Assembly: GCF_002078175.1 (NCBI RefSeq)
Contig: NZ_MWFK01000002.1
Location: forward strand, 248,001-312,000
Direction of reading: 5' to 3'
Source: Streptomyces sp. M41(2017)
GTDB lineage: Bacteria; Actinomycetota; Actinomycetes; Streptomycetales; Streptomycetaceae
Length of the DNA stretch: 64,000 nt
Shown: positions 51,413 through 60,302 of the stretch, one piece after another
Layout of the letters: every line of letters begins with the position of its first letter
Numbering within the stretch: position 1 is the stretch's first letter
The notes under the pieces: model-generated
Seen by the model: only the letters and a program-made list of their open reading frames with translations
The model's database searches: none
Told to the model about the DNA's origin: nothing
Made by a program: the position numbers and the translations under genes

Positions 51413-52720
51413 GTGGAAGAGACCGCCCCGCATCCACTGGTCGTAGCTCGCCTCGCTGCCGGGGTGACCATGGGCCAGCTCGTGTCACGGATCCGGGCCG
51501 CAGCGCGCCGGCGCGGTCTGCGCTCGGGAACCGACGAGGCACGGGTCCGCAAGTGGCAGCGGGGCGTCCGGCCGAGCGAGGAATCCCAGATCTACATCGC
51601 CGAAGCGCTCGGCTGGCCGGCGGACATCGTCCGCGCCGATGACTGGCCGACCTGGATTCCCCTGAGCACCGGCGGCCTGGTCCCCCTCGGTCCCGACAGC
51701 TCCGTGCCCGCCCTCAGAGAGGCCCTGCGAACAGCGATGGAACGCCGAACCTTCCTTACAATCTCCGGCGGCGCCCTGTCAGCGCTGGCCTCGGACTGGG
51801 CCCTTGGCCCCACCGGCGCGCTCGCCCAGGCCCGCGACGGCAAACCCGTCGACGACGACTTCCTCACCCTCCTGGAGAACACCACTCAGCCCCTGGCCGG
51901 CCTCGCAACCGAGCAGCGCCAGCACACCGCGCAACTTCTCGACGCCTACCTCGCCACCGTGACTGAACTGATCGAACACGGCCGCTACTCCCCCGCGACC
52001 GGCAGGCGCCTGCACACCCTGGCCGCCTCCCTCGCCCAGACGATCGCCTGGCACCGCTTCGATCTCGGCCAGCACGCCCCCGCCAGCCAGTACTGGGTCG
52101 CCGCCCTGCACAACGCACACGCCGCCGGCGACCACGACATGGGAGCCGGCCTCTTGGGCGATCTCGCCTATCAAGCCGCCTGGCGGAAGGACCACACCAC
52201 CGCCGCCAGCATCCTGGGCCACGCCCTGACCCGAGCCCAGAACCCCGCCGCCCGCTGCCTCCTCCAACTCCGTCTCGCCCGCACCCTCGCAGCGCAACAC
52301 GACCGCCGGTCCGTCCTGCGCGCCCTCGGCGCAGCGGAGAAGCACCTCGCCGACGCCGGCACCGACCGGCCCGCCTGGTGCTCCTGGGTCTCCGAAGCCG
52401 ACCTCGCCGTCGACTCCGGCCAAGCCCTCCTCGACCTCGGCGACACCGGCCGCGCCCACCAGCTCATCACCGAAGGCGAGCAACTCCTCCCGGCCGCGCG
52501 CGACAAGACCCGCGGCGTGTTCCTCACCTACCAGGCCGCCAGCCACCTCGACCAGCAGGAACCCGAACCCGCCGCGGCCGCCGCCACCCAAGCCCTCCTC
52601 CTGGCCCGCCGCATCGGCGCACCCCGCTGCACCAGCCTCGTCGAGGCCCTCCTCCCCCGCTTCCAGCCCTACCGTCGCACGCCCGGGGTTCCCGAACTCC
52701 TCCACCTCGCCGCCGCATGA
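51413..52720 (+). CDS. XRE/TPR-type transcriptional regulator
   Basis: A 435-residue protein with an N-terminal helix-turn-helix-like domain (about 5-70: VTMGQLVSRIRAAARRRGLR, VRKWQRGVRPSEESQIYIAE), a linker, and helical TPR-like repeats (about 130-430). Start at GTG 51413, GGAG just upstream; TTG 51401 is an alternative. It is divergent from the P450 operon with about 290 bases between starts, so it probably controls that operon. The repeats may sense a small molecule or peptide. Confidence 0.78.
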   Translation: MEETAPHPLVVARLAAGVTMGQLVSRIRAAARRRGLRSGTDEARVRKWQRGVRPSEESQIYIAEALGWPADIVRADDWPTWIPLSTGGLVPLGPDSSVPALREALRTAMERRTFLTISGGALSALASDWALGPTGALAQARDGKPVDDDFLTLLENTTQPLAGLATEQRQHTAQLLDAYLATVTELIEHGRYSPATGRRLHTLAASLAQTIAWHRFDLGQHAPASQYWVAALHNAHAAGDHDMGAGLLGDLAYQAAWRKDHTTAASILGHALTRAQNPAARCLLQLRLARTLAAQHDRRSVLRALGAAEKHLADAGTDRPAWCSWVSEADLAVDSGQALLDLGDTGRAHQLITEGEQLLPAARDKTRGVFLTYQAASHLDQQEPEPAAAAATQALLLARRIGAPRCTSLVEALLPRFQPYRRTPGVPELLHLAAA

Positions 52721-52785
52721 CGCTCACCGCCGCCCGGAGGAGGCCGCCAGTGCGGGGCCCCCGCGAACAGCGCGGAGCTCAGGGG

Positions 52786-53446
52786 TTAGTGGGCAGGATG
52801 CTGGGGCTCCGGGATCTCGCACCACGGATCCTCGCAGTGCGTGATGTATGTCTCGGCTACAGGACTATCGAGACGCCGGCCAGACGTCTGGCCGGGCGTC
52901 CAGCCGATGCACGTCGGCCGGTGGCCGGTGCCGGCGCGGCAGTACTCCTCCACGGCCGCGCGGATGCGGCCGACGGGTAGAGCGCTGCGCGGGTGGTGGA
53001 AGAGGGGAAACCCTGGGTCGGCGATGACGTTGGGGGTCCTTGGAGGGCGGAGCCGGATTGTCTGAAAGCCACACCTGGTCGGCAATGGAGGGGTCCATCT
53101 CCACCGTGGATCCTCGGGTGAGCATCCACTTGAGAGCGCCGTGTCCGGTGCGAGCGTTCACGGCGACGTGCAGATAGCTGTCGAAGTCGAGCAGGCCGCC
53201 GGTAGAGCCTTCGGGTCGGCCCGTGAAGGTGAACTCGGCGATCTGACCTCCATAGGGCCAGGTTGCTTGAGGCAGGTCCTTCAGCACCTGCGAGATCGCT
53301 TCGGCCAGGTGCCCTGTCACGAGCTTTGCATCAGGATGTGGTTCTGGCTCTGGCACGTTCTCAACCAGGACTGTGACGAGCAGTTCCGTCTCCTGCCAGG
53401 TATCAGGCTGATGCCGTCGACCGTGCATATAGACGTCGAGGATCAT
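52786..53446 (-). pseudogene. Imm1-family immunity gene with 1-nt frameshift
   Basis: ATG 53446, behind GAGGAGG, opens MILDVYMHGRRHQPDTW, then GGLLDFDSYLHVAVNART, MLTRGSTVEMDPSIADQVWL and SDNPAPPSKDP. At the G5 run 53032-53036 the frame must shift by one base to continue NVIADPGFPLFHHPRSALPV, RAAVEEYCRAGTGHRPTCIG and the stop at 52786. The pieces together match Imm1 immunity proteins of polymorphic toxin systems. A homopolymer length error or a real mutation would both explain it. Confidence 0.75.
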
Positions 53447-53525
53447 CCCGTTCCTCCTCTTGCAGCGGCCAGCGCGTCCGAGCTGTCGCACGAAATTGAC
53501 GTAACTCAGCCCCAAGTCTTCAGCG

Positions 53526-53663
53526 CTAGGCGACCTGCCGGAGATCGCCGCCTCCTTGCAGGACATCGTCGATCAGTCTGATCGCTTCCGGCGGCAACTT
53601 TGACCGGGTGCCGTTGGCGTGGAGGTAGACCTCCTTCCAGTGAGGCAGGTGCCGATGGTGGGT
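53526..53663 (-). pseudogene. 3' end of a lost gene, possibly the Imm1 partner
   Basis: The minus strand reads HHRHLPHWKEVYLHANGTRS, then KLPPEAIRLIDDVLQGGGDL to TAG at 53526, a coherent, non-random C-terminus. Upstream it enters the WD40 gene in another frame, so the 5' part is missing. It lies 80 bases before the Imm1-like gene on the same strand, as the toxin of a toxin-immunity pair would. I do not recognise the family. Confidence 0.45.
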
Positions 53664-53664
53664 A

Positions 53665-56600
53665 TCAGTTCCTGTCAGGTAGTTGGAAGGAGCGGCGCTC
53701 CTTGGTGCTGAGTTGCCGGAAGACCCGCTGGCGGGCGCGGTGCAGCAGGCCGTCGGTGTCGTTATCGGCCATCGTCCAGACGCGTACGGTGCGGTCGCTG
53801 GAGGCGGTCGCCAGTCGCGAGCCGTCCGGGTGCCAGGCGAGGCCGCTCACCCGGTCGGCGTGGATGCCAAGTACCGCGGTCTGGGTGGCGCTGTCGGGGT
53901 CCCAGAGACGGACCGTGCGGTCCTGGGATACGGATGCGATGCAGGTGCCGTCGGGTGACCAGGCAACGTCTTGGACCCGCTCCTCGTGGCCGGCTAGGAC
54001 AGCGAGTTCGGTGGCGTCGAAGGGGTCCCACAGGCGGATCGTGCGGTCGCGTGAGCCGGTGACGAGGCGGCGGCCGTCGGGTGACCAGTGGACCTTCCAG
54101 ACGTAGTCCAGGTGACCGCGCAGGGTGGTAACGGCGGTGCCGTCGGTGGTGTCCCAGACGATGGCGGTGCGGTCCGTGCTGGACGTGGCGAGGTAGCGGC
54201 TCTCCGGTGACCAGGCGGTTCCGCCGATCCAGTCCTCGTGTCCCCGCAGGATGTGGATGGTCATACCGGTGGCGGCGTCCCAGACGCGGGCTGTGCCGTC
54301 GCGGGATCCGGTGGCGATGCGGGTGCCGTCCGGGGACCAGGAGACGTGGGAGAGTGCCTGGGTGTGTCCGGCCAGGTTGATGTCATCGTCGCGGCCGTCC
54401 TGGTACCACACGACGGCCGCACCATCGCGCAGGGCGATGACCAGACGGGTGCCGTCGGGAGACCAGGCCGCATCGGATGCTTCACCATCGTGCCATTCGC
54501 CGGTCGTACGGCCGGTGGTGAAGTCCCGGATGTTTAGGGAGCCGTCCTGGTGGACGGACGCGATGGATGTCCCGTCGGGCGACCAGGAGACGCGGAGGAC
54601 CCCGCCGTCGCGGCTGCTGAAGATATTGGTTGTTTCGGTCGCGTTCCACACAGCCGCGGTTCGGTCGCGTGAGGCGGTAGCGAGCCTCGACCCGTCGGGA
54701 GACCAGGCGATGCCGTAGATGGTGTCGGCGTGCCCGGTGAGCCGGTCGTCAGCCTCGGTCCCGTCGAGGCTCCAGACCCAGGCGGTCCGGTCCGCGTCAC
54801 CACCGGCCAGGCGCGTGCCGTCCGGTGACCAGGCCAGGGAGTTGATGACCTCCGGGCTCTCCAGGGTCCGCTGCACCTGCCAGTTGCGGGTGTCCCAGAT
54901 CCGTATGGTCCGGTCACCGGAGGCCGAAGCGAGCCGGTGGCCGTCAGGCGCCCACCGAATGGACTCGACGTTGTCCTGGTGGTCGGTGAGCACGGTTACG
55001 ACGGCTGCGGTGGCCGCTGCCCAGACCCGTATCGTGCCGTCTTCTCCGCCACTGGCCACGTTTTTCCCGTCAGGTGACCACGTCACGCTCCAGACCATGC
55101 GCTGGTGCCCGCGCAGTACTGCGGATTCGGCGTAGGTGTCGGCGTCCCAGATCCGCACGGCGCAGTCGCTGCCGACTGACGCGAGGCGGCTGCCATCGGG
55201 CGACCAGGCGACACCGCCGACCCCCTCCTCCCGGTCATGGGTCGCCGCCGTGTGGCGCAGGATGGCCAGTTCGGCCCAGGTGTCGCAGGACCAGACGCGC
55301 ACGGTGGTGTCCCTGCAGCCAGCCGCGAGTCTGCGTCCGTCGGGGGACCAGGCCACCCCCTGTACCCAGGTGCCGTTCCCCGCAAGCACCACGGGCTGGT
55401 CGTCGCAGTCTGGACGCCACACCCGTACGGTGCCGTCGTCGCTGGACACGGCCAGCTGCAGCCCGTCCGGCGACCAGGCCACCCCGGACGCGCCGCGTTC
55501 GAAGCCGCGCAGTACGGCTCGCAGTCGGGAGGCGTCCAGGGTTGTGTGCAGCGCCTGGACCGCGCCGGGTGTGGCCGAGCACTCCTCGACCGCCGCGAGG
55601 GCGGCAAGCAGGGCGGTCTCCGGCTCCGTGTGGAGGCTTTCGAGGGCCCGGATGGCCACCGTGTCCGCGGCACGTTCCATCGTGGCCCGGTCCGCTCGCA
55701 GCGACCGGTCCACGAACTCCTCGACCAGTGGCGTCGCGCCGACCGTCCGCGAGGACTGCGCCAGCCACCGGCGGGCGATAGACAGCCGCTCCCCTGTGAG
55801 GAGGTAGGCGTCCTGGCGCTCCGCGTGGTCCCAGTCCTGCGCCCAGCGTTCCAGCTCGGTGCGGCGGCGCAGGTCCTCGCTACGGGCGACGACCGCTTGC
55901 CGCAACGGTGCCCACTGGCGGAATAGCGCCTCGTGGGCCACGTTCAGGACGCCCCCGTCGCTGGTGAGTAGGCGTCCGGCGACAAAGGCGTCGGCGACCT
56001 CCAGTTCTCGCGGGGTGATATCGCCGCGGTGGACCCGGCGGCGGGTGGCTTCGTTGCGGTCGATGGTGACGAACCGCAGCAGGGTGGGGATCACGGGTGC
56101 GTCCGCGAGCTCGCCGGTGATCTGGTCGGCCCGCTCGGACAGGGCTCCGGCGACGCCCCCGAGGGCGAGGTACGTCTCCTCGGTCACCGTCCCGCCGGAC
56201 CCTCCGGCCCGCAGGTACAGCTCCTGGAGGGTGTAGGCAAGCAGCGGCAGAGCGTCGCCTCCGCCGCATTCATCGACCATGCGGGCCACGACGCCCGAGG
56301 CGAAGGTCAGCCCGGCCTGCTCGGCAGGCTTTTCGATGACCTCGTACAGCGCGTCCCGGGCTAGTGCGCCGACGACGGTCGGGTTGCGCACCAGCTCGGC
56401 GAATCCTGACTCCAGGAACCCGGTGAGGAAGTCCGAGCGTAAGGTGGCCACCATCCACAGCCTCGTGTCACGCTCCAACGCCTCGCGTGCGGCGGTGAGG
56501 AACGCGTCCCGCTCCTCGCGGCCGGACAGGGTGAGTAGCTCCTCCAGCTGGTCGATCACCAGCAACGCGGGCCTTGCTTGGGGCAGTTGGGTCAGCCGAC

Positions 56601-57111
56601 GTTGCAGGGTGCCGACTGGGTCCTCGCCGGGCGAGAACGGTAGCGCGACCGCCCAGCGCCCCCGCCGGCGGGCCAGCGCCGGCAGCAGCCCGGCCCGCAC
56701 CAACGACGACTTTCCACTCCCCGATGGCCCGATCACGGTCACAAACCGCTGCGCCCGCGCCGGCACCACCGGATGCAGCCGTCCGACCAGCTCGGCGATC
56801 TCCCGGTCGCGCCCGAAGAAGATGGCCGCGTCGTCCTCCGTGAAAGCTTCAAGTCCTGGGTATGGAGGCTGGGCGTTGTTCCATACCCGGCGTGCCCGCG
56901 CCGGCCGGTCGAGGAGGTGCAGCGCGATCTGGCCCCCGACCAGCAGCGCCAGCGCGACGCCGATCAGAGGCACCGACCAGTCCCGCAACAGCCGCAGGAC
57001 CAGAGGCACATGGTCCGACTGCCCGGTCGCGTAGTTCGTCGCGATACCCAGCAGGGTTCCGACCAGCATGAGCAGGACATCGACCACGAGCTTGACGGGG
57101 CGTCGATCCAT
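53665..57111 (-). CDS. membrane nSTAND NTPase with 14 WD40 repeats
   Basis: An 1148-residue protein. Two N-terminal membrane helices (about 10-28 and 46-66) precede an nSTAND domain with Walker A GPSGSGKSS (128-136), Walker B LLVIDQLEEL (183-192) and a winged-helix/superhelical region to about 540. Then 14 WD40 repeats follow (VAWSPDG...T.RVWD type), enough for two seven-bladed propellers. STAND NTPases oligomerise on ligand binding to trigger signalling or abortive defence. No effector domain is visible, so signalling through the membrane or a partner is possible. ATG 57111 lacks a ribosome binding site. Confidence 0.87.
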   Translation of the reverse strand: MDRRPVKLVVDVLLMLVGTLLGIATNYATGQSDHVPLVLRLLRDWSVPLIGVALALLVGGQIALHLLDRPARARRVWNNAQPPYPGLEAFTEDDAAIFFGRDREIAELVGRLHPVVPARAQRFVTVIGPSGSGKSSLVRAGLLPALARRRGRWAVALPFSPGEDPVGTLQRRLTQLPQARPALLVIDQLEELLTLSGREERDAFLTAAREALERDTRLWMVATLRSDFLTGFLESGFAELVRNPTVVGALARDALYEVIEKPAEQAGLTFASGVVARMVDECGGGDALPLLAYTLQELYLRAGGSGGTVTEETYLALGGVAGALSERADQITGELADAPVIPTLLRFVTIDRNEATRRRVHRGDITPRELEVADAFVAGRLLTSDGGVLNVAHEALFRQWAPLRQAVVARSEDLRRRTELERWAQDWDHAERQDAYLLTGERLSIARRWLAQSSRTVGATPLVEEFVDRSLRADRATMERAADTVAIRALESLHTEPETALLAALAAVEECSATPGAVQALHTTLDASRLRAVLRGFERGASGVAWSPDGLQLAVSSDDGTVRVWRPDCDDQPVVLAGNGTWVQGVAWSPDGRRLAAGCRDTTVRVWSCDTWAELAILRHTAATHDREEGVGGVAWSPDGSRLASVGSDCAVRIWDADTYAESAVLRGHQRMVWSVTWSPDGKNVASGGEDGTIRVWAAATAAVVTVLTDHQDNVESIRWAPDGHRLASASGDRTIRIWDTRNWQVQRTLESPEVINSLAWSPDGTRLAGGDADRTAWVWSLDGTEADDRLTGHADTIYGIAWSPDGSRLATASRDRTAAVWNATETTNIFSSRDGGVLRVSWSPDGTSIASVHQDGSLNIRDFTTGRTTGEWHDGEASDAAWSPDGTRLVIALRDGAAVVWYQDGRDDDINLAGHTQALSHVSWSPDGTRIATGSRDGTARVWDAATGMTIHILRGHEDWIGGTAWSPESRYLATSSTDRTAIVWDTTDGTAVTTLRGHLDYVWKVHWSPDGRRLVTGSRDRTIRLWDPFDATELAVLAGHEERVQDVAWSPDGTCIASVSQDRTVRLWDPDSATQTAVLGIHADRVSGLAWHPDGSRLATASSDRTVRVWTMADNDTDGLLHRARQRVFRQLSTKERRSFQLPDRN

Positions 57112-57307
57112 AGATCGACAACTTAGTCGTCAGCGAGGCGGAGATGGGCAGATCCTCATAACAACTCGAGTCCGCTGTATGTCCAATTTGCCGAAGAATC
57201 ACAGCTCGGCAGGCTCTAGCTCTTCACCCTCCCGTCGCTTCTTATGGTCGCAGCGAGTGCTGTTGACCAGCTCAGATGTGTGCAATGCGGTGTGAGAGCC
57301 TCTTGGC

Positions 57308-57424
57308 ATGAGCTACGCCCTGGCTGTCTGCGAAGGCGAGCGGCCGGCGGACGGCAGAGCCGCCGGCCGGTTTTTCAACGACCTGTACGACCGCTATCTC
57401 GACGGTGAGCCCGATCCTCCATAG
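57308..57424 (+). pseudogene. truncated N-terminus of an immunity-like protein gene
   Basis: A 38-codon frame, MSYALAVCEGERPADGRAAG then FFNDLYDRYLDGEPDPP, and a stop. It closely resembles the first part of a common actinobacterial family of about 120-residue proteins starting MSYDLAVWEG, often found near toxin loci (from memory). The remainder is absent. The surrounding stretch 57112-57524 shows no other gene. Confidence 0.55.
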
Positions 57425-57524
57425 GTCCAGTTCACGGGGTATCGGATGCCGTTTCCCGTACACCATCCGTCTCTCGGATCTTCGTTCTAACGGTCCTGCG
57501 GCGGTTTTCTTTCAGCATCCGGGC

Positions 57525-58049
57525 TTACAGCTCGTCGTCACTGGGTTCTGAGGCACGGCTGTAGGCGAGGTCCAGGACGTAGCGCTCGGTCACTGGGGGG
57601 TTGTTCCACGCCTCGGTGAGGTCGTCCTCGAAGGTGTCATCGGTGGGGCGGTCGAGGGTCGTCTGGTAGTAATCCCCGGTCGTCTGGCGGTTTTCCCCCC
57701 AGGCGTGCCCGGTGTAGACACCCGAGCGGGGGAGGGACATTTCGCCGGCGGGGCCGTATTCCAGTTGGTTCACCACGAGAATCGCCGTCTCCGACTCGAT
57801 GCTGACCGAAACCGAGCCCTCGGCTCCAGCAGGAGGAGGGGGAGGGCTGTCCCAGAGCCGGATGGCGACCTCGACGTCGATGTCGGGCTGCAGGCTTTGG
57901 ATGTACAGGTGGTAGCCGTTGCCGGCTACCACCTGGGTGCGGGCGGCGGCCATGGCGTCGTCGTCACTGAGATAGGCGTCCGCGTCGTAGATCTCGACGA
58001 CACGGCGACCGGGTGTGGCCTTGCACCTGTATTCGGCCAGGAGCGCCAT
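57525..58049 (-). CDS. hypothetical protein
   Basis: A 174-residue soluble, acidic protein starting MALLAEYRCKATPGRRVVEI. It has no signal peptide, and the middle is Pro-rich (SPPPPPAG). It begins 18 bases downstream of the end of the secreted NucA/NucB gene, so it may be its cytoplasmic immunity protein, an inference from position only. GAAGGG lies before ATG 58049. Confidence 0.6.
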   Translation of the reverse strand: MALLAEYRCKATPGRRVVEIYDADAYLSDDDAMAAARTQVVAGNGYHLYIQSLQPDIDVEVAIRLWDSPPPPPAGAEGSVSVSIESETAILVVNQLEYGPAGEMSLPRSGVYTGHAWGENRQTTGDYYQTTLDRPTDDTFEDDLTEAWNNPPVTERYVLDLAYSRASEPSDDEL

Positions 58050-59192
58050 GGTGCCGCTGCCCTTCTGCTAGTTGGTGATCTTCATGTAGAAGGCGTCGCC
58101 GTCGAGGATCCGGTTGAGGGTGTACATCTGGTCGAGCCTGCGACCGCCGGTCTCGTTGTCGGTGCCATCGATCAGCCGGACGGAGAACCGGTTGTCACCC
58201 TTGTTCGAGCCCTCCTTGGTGGAGGCGTACGGGTACTCGTCGCACTGGAGATCCGTTCCCTTGTAGTCCCCCCACACCTTCTCGCATTCCTTGATAGATC
58301 GGGTCCGGTTCTTCTTCTGCTTCTCCTTGTCGACCAGGCGGTGCAGGGGCTCCTTCACTCCCGGTACGGTCTTGCCCGGCCAAGAGGGGAAGGTACGTTC
58401 CGGTCGGTTGAGGGCGTCGTAGATGTGCAGCGCGCTCTCGTTGACCGCCGGATCTTTCTGGCTCAGCACGAGTTCCACCCGGGCCTGGGTAAAGACGGTT
58501 CCCAGGAACTTGCCGCCGATCTTTCCGGCATAGTCGTAACGGACGCTGGAGGTGTAGACGCTGCCGCCCTCGGTGAAGGGCGCGGCGTTGGGAGAGCTCG
58601 CGCTGAGGTCCATCGAAACGGTCGAGAAGACCTTTGCTGGTTGCCTTGGTCGTACAGGGGGCCCTTGTCCGGGGACGTGTAGGAGAGGTTCCAGTGCGGC
58701 TGGCTGTCCCAGACGCCGAGCAACTCGTCGCGTTCGGTGGTCTGCGGCGTGGTGACCTGGGGGTCCGGGTCGCTTGTGGAGGCGTTGATGGTCTGGCGGA
58801 AGTGCTGGCCGAGCCGCCACTTCGTGGCGTCCTCGGTGGGGAGGGGCTGCACGATGATGTTCTCGATGCTGGCGAGGTAGTCGACTCGTCGGCTGCCGTC
58901 GTAGGCGAAGCCGAGAACCCACTGGTCGAACTTGAGGCGGCCCAGGCTGGTGGTGCCTCTGATATCTCGCAGGACCAGGTCGAAGGGGCGCTTCTGGCAG
59001 CTCTCGAACCGCGACTTGATCCATCCGGCTGCGGCTTTGGCCTGTGCCGCGTGTGCCGCGCATTCCTGGCGCAGGTCTTGCTCGTCGTCAGGAGCGGCTA
59101 CCGGCGCGGCTGTGAGCGATGCGGACTTCGTATGGTGGGACCGGGCGTACTGGGTGTACGGAAGGGGCTTGCCCAGACCTCGCAGGTCCTTA

Positions 59193-60077
59193 GAGGTCCT
59201 AACAGAAGCTGTTGATCATGTGACTTTCGGCTTCAGCGTTCGTTGGTCTGGTCGTGGGGAAGCGTCAGTCGCGGCCGTGGATCGTTTCGGATGAACTGTG
59301 GTCGCTCATCGAGCCGTTGTTGCCCGAGGCCGCTCCGAAATTGGTGGAGGGCAGACCGCGGGTGCCGGACCGGCAGGCCTTGTGCGGGATCCTGTTCGTG
59401 CTGCATACGGGCATCCAGTGGGAGTACCTGCCGCAGGAACTGGGCTTCGGCTCGGGCATGACCTGCTGGCGGCGCCTGGCCGCGTGGAACGAGGCCGGTG
59501 TGTGGGACGCGCTGCACCTGGTGCTGCTGAAGCGGCTGCGGGCTGCGAACAGGCTGGACTGGTCGCGGGCGGTGATCGACTCTTCCCACGTCCGGGCCGC
59601 TCGGCGAGGCCCAAAAGCGGACCCAGCCCGGTCGACCGCGCGCGGCCGGGCAGCAAGCACCACGTCGTCACCGACGCCCAGGGCATCCCGCTCGCGGTGT
59701 CGCTGACCGGCGGAAACCGCAACGACGTCACGCAGTTGCTGCCTCTGCTGGACAAGATTCCGGCCGTGGCAGGCGTCGTCGGCCGACCCAGACGCAGACC
59801 CGATGCCCTGCTCGCCGACCGCGGCTACGACCACGACAAGTACCGCCGCCTGCTCTGGGACCGCGGCATCCGCCCGGTCATCGCCGAACGAGGCGTCGAA
59901 CACGGCTCCGGCCTGGGCATTTTCCGCTGGGTAGTAGAGCGCACGATCGCCTGGCTGCACGGTTTCCGACGACTGCGGATCCGCTGGGAACGACGCGACG
60001 ACATCCACGAGGCTTTCCTCGGCCTCGCCACCTGCCTGATCACCCACCGGCACGTCCAACACCTTTGTTAGGACCTC
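59193..60077 (+). mobile_element. IS5-family insertion sequence, 885 bp, complete
   Basis: Terminal inverted repeats GAGGTCCTAACA (59193 inward) and its complement ending at 60077 flank one transposase gene. A direct 3-bp target duplication TTA is present at 59190-59192 and 60078-60080. The two-frame transposase fits the IS427-type branch of IS5. It is inserted in a secreted nuclease gene. Confidence 0.9.
59254..60071 (+). CDS. IS5 family transposase expressed by -1 frameshift
   Basis: OrfA (59254-59706) encodes the N-terminal DUF4096 part (WSLIEPLLPEAAPKLVEGRP, MTCWRRLAAWNEAGVWDALH) and first catalytic Asp (VIDSSHV). OrfB, in the -1 frame to 60071, encodes GPSPVDRARPGSKHH, LLADRGYDHDKY (second Asp) and VVERTIAWLHGFRRLRIRWE (Glu). 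The join falls at CCCAAAAG (59610-59617), giving RGPK-SGPSPVDR. A programmed -1 ribosomal frameshift there would make the full DDE enzyme, usual for this IS branch. All catalytic residues are present. Confidence 0.85.
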
Positions 60078-60302
60078 TTAGCGGGCAGGGACGCGGCATC
60101 GACGAACCTGGTGGCCGCCTGGGGGGTCGGGTCGTTTCCTGCGGGCGCGGCGTGGCCAGCAGACGTGGTGGCGGCCATGAGAACCGCCACGGCTGCGGCG
60201 GTGGCGGTTCCACGGGCCAGACGAATGAAGGTGGCGCTTATGGTCACCGGTGAACTCCTTGCGGGCATGGGGAGGCTTCAGGGAACCGGGGGCTCGAAGT
60301 GG

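Larger units (their letters stand above)
58068..60247 (-). pseudogene. secreted NucA/NucB nuclease gene split by an IS5-family element
   Basis: GTG 60247 (AAGGAG upstream) starts a signal peptide (TAAAVAVLMAATTSAGHA) and runs to AASLPAK, where the insertion sequence 59193-60077 interrupts. Removing it with one TTA copy restores the frame exactly, continuing DLRGLGKPLPYTQYARS and LRQECAAHAAQAKAAGW. The C-terminal DNase_NucA_NucB domain has LQCDEYPYASTKEGSN and GGRRLDQMYTLNRILDGD. A second lesion, a frameshift near 58635, separates YTSPDKGPLYDQGNQ from KVFSTVSMDLS. Originally an extracellular DNase; now doubly inactivated. Confidence 0.85.
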
